Assembly: GCA_022495995.1 (NCBI GenBank) | Contig: JAFEMH010000342.1 | Span: 1-64,000 of the forward strand | Source: Adenophora triphylla var. japonica | Taxonomy: Eukaryota; Streptophyta; Magnoliopsida; Asterales; Campanulaceae | Direction: 5' to 3' | DNA length: 64,000 bases | In this document: positions 55,837-64,000 of the stretch, in pieces | Layout of the letters: each line of letters starts with the position of its first letter | How positions within the stretch are numbered: the first letter of the stretch is position 1 | Made by a program: the position numbers and the translations under genes | Notes under the pieces: model-generated | Databases searched by the model: none | Told to the model about the DNA's origin: nothing | Seen by the model: only the letters and a program-made list of their open reading frames with translations

Positions 55837-57215
55837 GGAGTATAATTCTGCCCTTACTACTACGCTAAAATCTTCCTATATTGGCATGGTGAGGACAAGT
55901 TGGGACAAATTAGACCGCTTGAAAGTTTATTATTTTCATGACTTTTTTTTATCCGAGGATCAAGTTCGTACATCCCACAAACTAATACTCCCTCCGTCTC
56001 TCGAATATTATCTTTTCATTTTTTTCTTGTTACTACGAAGGTGCGCACTGGTACTATTGAGTAATAAATTTAGATTAATTTCATTATTCTAATGTATATT
56101 TGAAATTTGTTATTGATACACCATTATAAATGCTATCAATAATAATTGTTATATATTCATTAGGATAATTAAATTAGTTTAAAATTATTACTTAAAATAA
56201 ATTCGTAGTACTACTTAGTATTGTTTTAAGAAACTACGCTCTTGAATCCTGATTTTATGGGTTCGTAGTGGAGAAATGTTGCTGACAGATTGACTCAAGT
56301 TTATAAATGGGTTAGTAAAGATTCACATAGCTGTGTACAAATATATGTATAGAGATAGCAAATTTAATGTGCAATCAATTTAAGTTTTCCATTCAAACCA
56401 AGACTTGGAAAAGTCATATGTAAAATTAAAGGGTCCCCTCGGGTCCCATATTATTTCTCCAATTTTATTTTATATTATATCTCAATTAATTCTAACAAAA
56501 AAAAAAATGAAATTTAAATAACACACCAAGGTAAAAATTACTACTCCCTACGTTGCATAATAATATTTCTAATTTAACTTTATATATATGAAAATTAACA
56601 AAAAGTAAATGTTGTAAGTATAAAAAGTAAAGTACGAAGAAGAAAGTGGGTAGTGAATCTCATTTTCTATTTTAAGTAATAAAACAATTAAAAATTGACA
56701 TATTAAAAATAAAATAAAACTGAGAAAATAGGTATTATTAACAGAGAAAATATCATAGTCAAAGAGAGCCTAATTAATCTTCTAGTAACTCTGACCAAGT
56801 CAGAATTGAGAAACCCGTGCGAAGAAAATAAAATAAAATTGAATCAATGGAAAAAAGAGTAAAATTCAACATCAAAAACTATGATTGTGAAGGAACTGCT
56901 AGGGAATCATTATACAGTAGAATACTTTGTTTGAATTCATGCCCTTTTGTTGACATTCTTTCTTACATTCAACAATAATAACTGAAGCTTCCCTTTTGTT
57001 AATGGGAAATGCAACGCCTCAAGCACATATTTTTGCTGCAACATTTGATCATCTCACCCTACTTTTGTGTTTGCGTCTGAAATTTTGAGCTAATAAAATT
57101 CACAATTTCACAAATTAAACTCAGCCATACAAGTAGAGAAAAATAAGACTTGAAAAATCGAGTTAGAGTACAACATTGCATTGTAAGGGGAGTCGCAGCA
57201 ACAATCCCCCGTTAC
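55837..57215. other. Intergenic, two single MITE-like ends
   Basis: CTCCCTCCGTCTCTCGAA at about 55987 and CTCCCTACGTTGCATAAT at about 56543 look like left ends of decayed MITEs without recognisable right ends. Otherwise AT-rich with no gene. Confidence 0.45.
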
Positions 57216-57218
57216 TTA

Positions 57219-58612
57219 GGCTCCGTTTGTTTCGACGTAAAACATTTTTCGAAAAACGTTTTCTGAAAAATGTTTTTCCATAAAATGTTTTCTGTAAAAT
57301 GTTTTACGGAGGTAGAGCGTAAAATGTTTTACGGAGGAAGGGTGTAAAATATTTTCGAGTGTTTGGTAAAACGACTCATATTTCACAAGGTCGCCTACCC
57401 CACCCCCCCCCCCAATTTTTTTTTTTGTAACCGCCCCACCCACCCCCTGCCTACCCCACCCCCCCCCCCAAAAAAAATTTTTTTTTTTTTTAATCGCTCC
57501 ACCCACCCCCAATTTTTTTTTTTTTTTTTTTGTAATCGCCCCACCCACCCCCGCCAACCCCACCTCCCCCCAAATTTTTTTTTTGGGGTGGGGGGTGGGG
57601 TAGGCAGGGGGTGGGTGGGACGATTACAAAAAAAAAAAATTTGGGGGGGGGGTGGGTGGGGTAGGAAGGGGGTGGGTGGGGCGATTACAAAAAAAAAAAT
57701 TGGGGGGTGGGTAGTGAGGTAGGCGAGGGTGGGAGGGCGATTACAAAAAAAAAAAAATAAAAATTGGGGGGGGGGGGTGGGTGGGTGGGTGGGGCGATTA
57801 CAAAAAAAAAATTGGGGGGGGGTGGGGTAGGCGGGCGTGGGTGGGCGATTACAAAAAAATTTGGGGGGTTGGGGTAGGCGGGCGTGGGTGGGGCGATAAC
57901 AAAAAAAAAAAATTGGGGGGTAGGGTGGGCGATTACAAAAAAGAAAAAAAAAATTGGGGGGGGGTGGGTGGGTGGGGTGGGCGAGGGGGGTGGGTGGGGC
58001 GATTACAAAAAAAAAAAAAAATTGGGGGGGGGGTGGTTGGGGCGATTAAAAAAAAAATTGGGGGGGGGTGGGGGTGGGGTAGGCAGGGGGTGGGTGGGGC
58101 GATTACAAAAAAAAAAAAAAAAAATTGGGGGGTGGGGGTAGGCGGGGGTGGGTGGGCGATTACAAAAAAATAAAAAATTTGGGGGGTGGGTGGGGTGGGG
58201 TGGGGTAGGCGGGGGTGGGTGGGTGGGGCGATTACAAAAAAAAAAAAAAAAAAAAAAAAAATTGGGGGGTGGGTGGGGGGTAGGGGTGGGTGGGCGATTA
58301 CAAAAAAAAATAAAAAATTGGGGGGGGGGGGTTGGGGTAGGCAGGGGGTGGTTGTATCGGGCGTAATATGAGTTGTACATTAAGGCCTCCATTTTTCGGA
58401 AAATGTTTTACTTATGACAAGGTTAGTAGGTCGTTTTACTTAGAAAGGGCGTAAAATGTTTTTTGGAAAACGTTTTACTTAGGCAACCAAACAGCGAAAA
58501 ACGAGTTATTTTTCTGAAAACATTTTCCGGGGGGCTAACCAAACGGCGTAAAACGAGTTATTTTCCGAAAAACGTTTTCCGAAAAATGTTTTACGGCCAA
58601 ACAAACGGAGCC
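57219..58612. mobile_element. Tourist-type (PIF/Harbinger) element expanded by a G/A-rich minisatellite
   Basis: It begins GGCTCCGTTTGTTTCGACG and ends CGGCCAAACAAACGGAGCC. TTA lies outside both ends (57216-57218 and 58613-58615). This is the classic Tourist terminus and target. The terminal zones repeat GTAAAATGTTTT and GAAAAACGTTTTC. About two thirds of the length (57400-58345) is a G/A-rich minisatellite. Open frames through it are artefacts of the repeats. Confidence 0.82.
57400..58345. repeat. G/A-rich inverted minisatellite with conserved GCGATTACA
   Basis: Units of about 45-65 bp read GGGTGGGTGGGGCGATTACA, then an A-run of 7-28 bases, then TTGGGGGG and GGGGTAGGCGGG. Three or so units on the left (57400-57570) are in the complementary, C/T-rich orientation. 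The remaining dozen are in the G/A orientation, meeting at about 57575-57585. The G runs fit G-quadruplex rules and the long purine runs fit triplex rules. Confidence 0.92.
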
Positions 58613-58748
58613 TTATTAGTATTATATTTTCCTTTGTCACGTAAAGAATATTATGATTATTTAACTCTCAAAATAAATATTTTAGTTATAAATAAAAAAT
58701 ACTAGTTTTACAAAAATTTATTTGGTATGTACCATATACAAATAAATA

Positions 58749-59048
58749 CTCCCTCCGTCCACTTACTTACTTCACACTTTCTATTTTGGGCATCCAAATA
58801 CATAATTCACACTTTGTTTTTTTACCTAAAATGGAAAATTATTATTATTAAAATATTAACCCTACCCCACTCATTTTCTCTCCTACATTATTTTAATACT
58901 CACAACACCATTATAATTTACTATTCCCTCCACTCATTCTCTCTCCTATTTTACTTTTACACTCACAACATTTAAATCATTATTTTTTTCCTTAATCCAC
59001 GCGTGAACAGCAACTGTGAATCAACAAAGTGAACGTGAACGGAGGAAG
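58749..59048. mobile_element. Stowaway-type MITE
   Basis: Begins CTCCCTCCGTCCACTTACTT and ends AAAGTGAACGTGAACGGAGGAAG, TA outside both ends. Body has ACTCATTTTCTCTCCTACAT. Confidence 0.82.
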
Positions 59049-59110
59049 TATATTATATTTAAAAAAACTTAAGTCAAATACAACACCTATTATAACACAG
59101 ATAAAACATA

Positions 59111-59384
59111 CTCCCTCCGTCCCACAATAATATATAAACTTTTCATTTTGGGCGTCCCACAATAATATATACTTTCCCAAAATGGAAAGGAATCTTTACT
59201 ATTCCCTCCACTCATTCTCTCTTCTACATAATTTTAAATACTCACATCACCATTATAATTTACTATTCTCTCCACTCATTCTCTCTCCTATTTTATTTTC
59301 ACACTCACAACACTTTCAATATAATAATTCCTCCTTAATTCCCGTGAAAAACTAAAAGTCTATAAAATGTTGGGACGGAGGGAG
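59111..59384. mobile_element. Stowaway MITE, uninterrupted
   Basis: CTCCCTCCGTCCCACAATAA to TGTTGGGACGGAGGGAG, TA outside both ends. Very close to 51375-51649. Confidence 0.92.
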
Positions 59385-59457
59385 TATATCCGATAATAAC
59401 TACACATGATTTGGTTTCTTTTCTGCATAGTATATTAGAGTTAATTAATGTTAAATA

Positions 59458-59580
59458 CTAGTAATCAAAAGCCCGTGCCAATGGCACGGGTCAGTACAAA
59501 AAGGTAAGAAGTGAAAAAATGATAAGTAAATTTGACACGGATCAGTACAAAAAGGTAAGCAGTGAAAAAATGATAAGTAG
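59458..59580 (-). mobile_element. 3' end of another Helitron-like family
   Basis: On the minus strand the sequence ends in hairpin ACCCGTGCC/GGCACGGGC, then TTTTGATTACTAG. Right of it (59491-59580) TCAGTACAAAAAGGTAAG is repeated with a 51-bp period. The hairpin differs from the 10393/25943/62833 family. No 5' TC end was identified, so only the terminus is annotated. Confidence 0.5.
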
Positions 59581-60450
59581 AATAAAATAGCTTCTCCATG
59601 AATATGTATATGTGTGTGTATATGAATATGTATATGTGTGTGCGCACATTTACGCTCATGGTACATATATGATATCCATATTTACTCTAAAAATGTTATT
59701 TTAAGCTAGGACACTGATGCTACTAATCAGATTTCCATCCAGGGAATAAGAAAGAAGCAGAAAAAAAGAATTCTCAATTCTTCATTTGTTGTCTTGGAGA
59801 TATCCTCACTCTGGCAATCGACTGAGTGTAAATTTATCACCTATTTCAGCTTGATCCAATTCATTTGAATGAAACCTAACTCCAGTTGGATTGATATTGG
59901 CACATTAAAACAATAAACGAAATCAAATATAGAAATTCAACAGCACAAATAAATAAATAAAAAAATACTCTCAGCGTGCAATACAAATATAGGTAGTAAC
60001 GATACCAAAATAAGATTAGTCCAACCATAATCTAGTTCGCTACAACAATCGTCAAGCTTAACACCAATTAAAATTTTAAATTGATGATTCGGTTTAGTTT
60101 TGATTTTCCTTAATTCACTCTCGACTATTTTTCTCTCTTTTTCAATGATTATTTAGTTGTCCAGTTCGAAGAAAGAAAATAAATTAATCACGCAAAACAA
60201 CGATATACGTGATTCATCAACTTGACTAATTACATGGACGGAGTGCAAAAATATTATTATCAACTGGCAATCACCAAATACAATCTTTAATCTAATTCAC
60301 GAATTCTTGATGACAATAATTCACAACTGCGCAAACCCTATATATAGAGAAATAGAGAGACAAGAAAACCTTCTAAATACTTAGAATTTTTAATATCTAT
60401 CACAATAGTAATTACAACCTCAAAAATTCAAAAATTGATAGGGAATAGGA
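59581..60450. other. No gene; probably the transcribed part of an LTR-like repeat
   Basis: A TATGTATATGTGTGTG duplication lies at 59599-59640. From about 59890 to 60450 the sequence lies downstream (minus strand) of a TATA box and GC-palindrome array and may be the rest of an LTR, but I could not define its end. Confidence 0.35.
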
Positions 60451-60687
60451 TTTATTTATAATTTCTATTACTAACCCTAAAGGGTTTTTTAACTGTGCAC
60501 AAAACTGCCGCTGATCAGACCCGAACGGGGGTAGCGCGCGATCGCCCCAAAGGTAGCGCGCAATCACGCTCTTTGAACAGTAACTCTGAGCGATCGCCTC
60601 CTTCGGTCAGTCAAAGGAATTACATATTTACCATTTGTTCAATTCCCAAATTTGTTAGCAAGTGATATATCATCAAACCCAACAAGA
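60451..60687 (-). mobile_element. Promoter end of a probable LTR (minus strand)
   Basis: On the minus strand it begins TGTTGGGTTTGATG (60687), passes a GC-rich palindromic array (60601-60531), then CTGATCAGCGGCAG, and reaches TATAAATAAA (60460-60451). The layout copies the copia LTR at 10588-11447, where the array is followed by GGATCTGAACAGTGGCA and a TATA box. The far end is not defined. Confidence 0.45.
60531..60601. repeat. GC-rich palindromic modules (GCGCGCGATCGC type)
   Basis: GTAGCGCGCGATCGCCCC (60531), GTAGCGCGCAATCACGC (60553) and GAGCGATCGCCTCC (60588) are three related self-complementary modules in an AT-rich background. Confidence 0.85.
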
Positions 60688-61140
60688 TCATAATAGACAT
60701 CATATTCTTAATCACTATATATTTAACATGATATTGTCACATGTACCATTGCCTATCATATTGCATATCACGGTTATAAATTATTATGACTAAGGTTATG
60801 ATGATATTATAGTTAATAAATAACCGTTTGATCACTATAAATACACATATACAGATAATAAATGGTACATGATGTAATCGATTTTGTACATAGGCCATAT
60901 AAATTAAACGTGGTTGTTGTTGCTAATTAAATGAAATGTGAAAGTAGCTTGGTTGTCAAGATCAAAGCATGTTTATAGCAAAAGAACGTACAACTAAATC
61001 TTTTACAATGATCGATTTAACAATGACATTTGGGGTAACAAAGTTAAAAAGTCTATCACGGGGATAGGGTGAGTGTGATATAATATACTCCATGTTTAAT
61101 CCATGTTTAATGGCTATTGACCAAACCCTTTATTCAAATA
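60688..61140. other. Intergenic, nothing recognised
   Basis: AT-rich, unique-looking sequence up to the next MITE, with no supported gene or element. Confidence 0.4.
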
Positions 61141-61421
61141 CTCCCTCCGTCCCACTATACTTGACACTTCTTTTCATTTTGGGTCGTCCCTCTATACTTG
61201 ACACCTTCCAAAAATAACCAAGTTTTTATATTTTTATATTCACTCTACCCCACCACTCATTCTCTCTCTTCATTTTCTACCACATATTTATTCAACCAAC
61301 ACTACTATTTACCCCACTCATTCTCTCTTTTCATTTTCCACCACACATTTATTTTATTTTATTTTTTTCCTTGGTTTTTGAACTCACCCCTTGAATGTCA
61401 ACTATAGTGGGACGGAGGGAG
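61141..61421. mobile_element. Stowaway MITE
   Basis: CTCCCTCCGTCCCACTATAC to ATAGTGGGACGGAGGGAG, TA on both flanks. An internal CTCTATACTTGACACCTTCC marks a subfamily not otherwise seen in this window. Confidence 0.9.
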
Positions 61422-62120
61422 TATACATTCGTCCCAAAATAATATTTTCATTTTTTTATCGTTACTACGTAATAACTTTGAGCCATAACTACATGTGATT
61501 TAATTATACAAATAAAAATTTAAAATTCATTCTTAATATATAATCGATAACAAGTTTTAAATTTTCATTAAAATAATTAAAATTATTGCTCAAAATTTAT
61601 TTGCACATTATACAAAATTATTCTGATGAGATTTAATTTGGTTTCCATCTCAATCATATCACATCAATTTTGAATTTTTTTTATTTTTTATTTTTTTTTG
61701 AAGCAACCAATTTTGAATGGTTAGAAAATTAATTATTGTTGTGGGCTTATAAATTATTTTATTGGATCTTAGCTGTGAAGTTGTACTTCACCTAAACCTG
61801 GTAGAATATTATTCTGGCCATTTTTCTGGCGGAAAATATACTCTATTTGTTCTAAAATTAATGTTCAAAAAAATTCATATTTAATATTGATTAGCAATAA
61901 CTTAATTTTAGCATTTATTTTGAGACAAAAGAGTAATACATAGCTTTAACATAAACTAAGTACTCCGTCTTTTTTATGAACTTGCACCATTTGTGCAAAA
62001 CACAAAAATTATGAAAAAATGAAAAATAATTTTAGTGCAATAGGCATTTTAGATAAAAGGTGTTGTTAGCATAAAATAGGTATTATTTGTGAGTGGAATA
62101 TAAAATAGTAACGGGATAAT
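61422..62120. other. Intergenic, nothing recognised
   Basis: AT-rich DNA with T-runs near 61675-61700. No gene or paired element ends. Confidence 0.4.
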
Positions 62121-62131
62121 TGGTGTAAATA

Positions 62132-62280
62132 GAGTAGGTTTTAGGGAAAACCTGTTTCTCCATAAGTTATAAAAAGTCCACTTTAAAACAGTGAATTTAG
62201 GCTTTAAAACACCAAGTTGATATATTTAAAAACAAGACTTTTTATAACTTATGGAGAAACAGGTTTCTCCCAAAATTTTC
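62132..62280. mobile_element. Mutator-type MITE with 11-bp target duplication
   Basis: A 149-bp element lies between two copies of TGGTGTAAATA (62121-62131 and 62281-62291). Its arms AACCTGTTTCTCCATAAGTT...AAAAAGTC and the complement GACTTTTTATAACTTATGG... form a ~33-bp near-perfect inverted repeat around a ~57-bp loop. A 9-11 bp duplication with long inverted repeats is the Mutator signature. Confidence 0.7.
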
Positions 62281-62291
62281 TGGTGTAAATA

Positions 62292-62832
62292 TAACAAGTG
62301 CGTGGGGGATTCACAATTTTTTTAGAATGACTAGTTAAATTACACTAAAAAAAAATATCAATTGTGGAACTTAATTAAATTCTTGCACTAATTTACCACT
62401 AAACTAGACACATTACTTGATCATTATGTGTACAATGTGTACAAATATTTTTAAACATGTGTATAAATATTTTAAAATATTTTTTTCCTATTAAATTTGG
62501 GACTTGACTGGGTGCACCCGTAGTTGATAAGGTGGATTTGCACTTAACAAAAAACAAGTGAGTTCCATTCAATAAAAATATTATAATGTTTTATTGGTTG
62601 ATGTAATTTTTATTTGGAAGAAAAAAATAACAACTGCAAGCTAAAAAAATAGGAGTATTTATTACTCCCTCGTCTCCAAATAATTGCCTAAATTTAACAA
62701 AAAAAAAAAAAAAGAAGAATATTCGAAATTTGTGGATGTTACTAAAATGTCTCTCATCTTACAAAAACTTCTAATTCACACTTAAACTTATAATTCAATA
62801 TAGTAAGATCATTGATTGTTTTTATATACTGA
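62292..62832. other. Intergenic, one single MITE-like end
   Basis: CTCCCTCGTCTCCAAATAAT near 62665 resembles a MITE left end without a partner. No gene. Confidence 0.4.
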
Positions 62833-63021
62833 CTAGTAAAAGCCCGTGTCCAAGGACACGTGTTTTTTTTTTAAAATTAATTTTTTTAAAATTAATTTTT
62901 TTAATTTAATTTTTTTAAGGGCAAAATGGGAAAGTGACAACTTAGTGAGGGCAAAATGGAAAATTTGGCAGACGAAACTGTTCATTGTACTGTTCATCCC
63001 CTTTGCCATTTATACTATAGA
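62833..63021 (-). mobile_element. Short Helitron-like element, copy 4
   Basis: On the minus strand it runs from TCTATAGTATAAATGGCAA to the hairpin CACGTGTCC/GGACACGGGC, then TTTTACTAG. It shares TTTTGCCCT, TTGTCAC and GAACAGT words with 10393-10568 and 25943-26152. Confidence 0.7.
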
Positions 63022-64000
63022 TGTTACTAAAAATGCTTTAATTTAATATTTTTTTCAAATATTTGTTAAAATAAAATTTAGGGATTCACTATTTATTTAA
63101 GTAGACAAGGAGTAATAAGTTGGTTGGTTAGTTGGGTAATGGGTTAGTAGCTAACCTAGAAATAGAACGCATCGGGCCAACCAATTGGAGTGGATCATTA
63201 CTTCTAGCATCCACATGCCATACTTTAATCTATCAAATGAATAAATTAAAACTACCTGTATCGGTAATAAGCTCTACCTCAATTCATATTTGATGTCCTT
63301 TTTTTTTTTTTTTATATGTGAGATCAAAATTTAAATCTCACCAAATAAATTTTAGCAGTTTTCAAGTGTCATTCTTTTAATTTTTATAAATTAAGCTATT
63401 CATTAATAAAATCCAATCAGATGTATTCTTTTATCCTTTTTTTATTTTCTTTGCTTTTCTTGTAAAGATGACCCTCTCCGGTTTATTTTATGAAAAGTAA
63501 TTAGAGCAAATTATCAAGATTTCAAATTAAATATAATACATAATTTTTTTTAAATGACAAATTAACTGCTATATTTATTATTTGATGAATAAATTTTAAT
63601 AATAATAAAGTCTAAGGAAAGTGAACTAGTCATCAAGGAAAACAAAGCCCATAAAATAAAATATAACTAAGCAATTCACAACCGTAATCGCAGCCCAACA
63701 AGATAATCCAGATTATAGATGAAGGAAGTAGCTAGCGTGTCGTCAGGCCCATAAATTAGGAAACATGGGCCACATCCTGTTCTAAAAAAAAAATATTATT
63801 GGAACTTTGAAGTAAAATGTACTTAAATGACTCTTCAGCATATAGAGCTCCTTTTTACCAGGATTTTGGAAGGGTTTATGAAATGAGAAGTCCCATAATA
63901 AAAAAATAAAAAATAAATAAGCGTTCGTTCATATCAGGAATCTCTCAGTTGTCGATCGAGTGACTATTCTTTTTTGACTTTCCATTGGCTTGGTGTGAAG
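63022..64000. other. Intergenic to window end, nothing recognised
   Basis: AT-rich sequence with a T-run near 63298-63313. No convincing coding frame, element end or RNA gene. Confidence 0.4.

Noticed and set aside
57216..58392. Several Gly/Trp- or Pro-rich open frames on both strands
   Set aside because: They are translations of the G/A-rich minisatellite in the Tourist element.

Overview
This is a stretch of plant nuclear DNA, most likely from a eudicot (this is inference). It is AT-rich and packed with transposable elements of plant-specific families: Stowaway and Tourist MITEs, hAT elements, a CACTA (En/Spm) element, copia LTRs, Tat/Ogre-like gypsy pieces and short Helitron-like elements. 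I found one apparently intact host gene, an intronless VQ-motif protein on the minus strand (53761-54930). All other coding capacity belongs to transposons or to broken gene copies inside them.

Layout. 0-2.4 kb: Stowaway-type MITEs. 2.4-6.6 kb: a 4.2-kb hAT element with a perfect 8-bp target duplication, holding the last piece of an Ac-type transposase, a broken pentatricopeptide-repeat (PPR) gene piece, a 403-bp tandem duplication with 42-bp perfect palindromes, and a ~62-bp minisatellite. 6.6-10.6 kb: Stowaway, PIF/Harbinger-type and hAT-type MITEs, an (AT)n tract and a 176-bp Helitron-like element. 10.6-11.8 kb: a copia LTR plus a deleted gag. 11.8-18.9 kb: a rearranged Tat/Ogre-like gypsy element in which a truncated LTR-PBS-leader on the plus strand faces a full LTR-PBS-leader-gag-protease on the minus strand. 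18.9-21.9 kb: gag and 5' end of a second gypsy element. 22.5-26.4 kb: MITEs, one nested inside another, and a head-to-head Helitron-like pair. 26.8-27.9 kb: a hAT-like element with ~67-bp terminal inverted repeats. 29.5-30.7 kb: a second copia LTR, minus strand. 31.6-33.5 kb: an unclassified LTR-like repeat.

33.5-48.7 kb is a clear nest. An hAT transposase pseudogene (TTF zinc finger, DUF4371, C-terminal dimerisation domain) is split by an 11,931-bp CACTA element (36413-48343) with CACTA termini and a CAA target duplication. The CACTA element holds a TNP2 transposase gene, an extra ORF resembling Athila-ORF1/putative plant transposon proteins (itself split by a ~2.6-kb insertion), a TnpA-like gene, and subterminal arrays of CGGCGG palindromes.

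48.7-64 kb is mostly AT-rich intergenic DNA with more MITEs, the VQ gene, a Tourist-type element swollen by a G/A-rich inverted minisatellite (57.2-58.6 kb), a GC-palindromic LTR-like repeat (60.5 kb), a Mutator-type MITE with an 11-bp target duplication, and another Helitron-like element.

The genes do not form a pathway. The window records repeated insertion into older insertions beside one regulatory gene. I saw no tRNA, rRNA or CRISPR array. All comparisons were made by eye, so repeat boundaries without target duplications are approximate.
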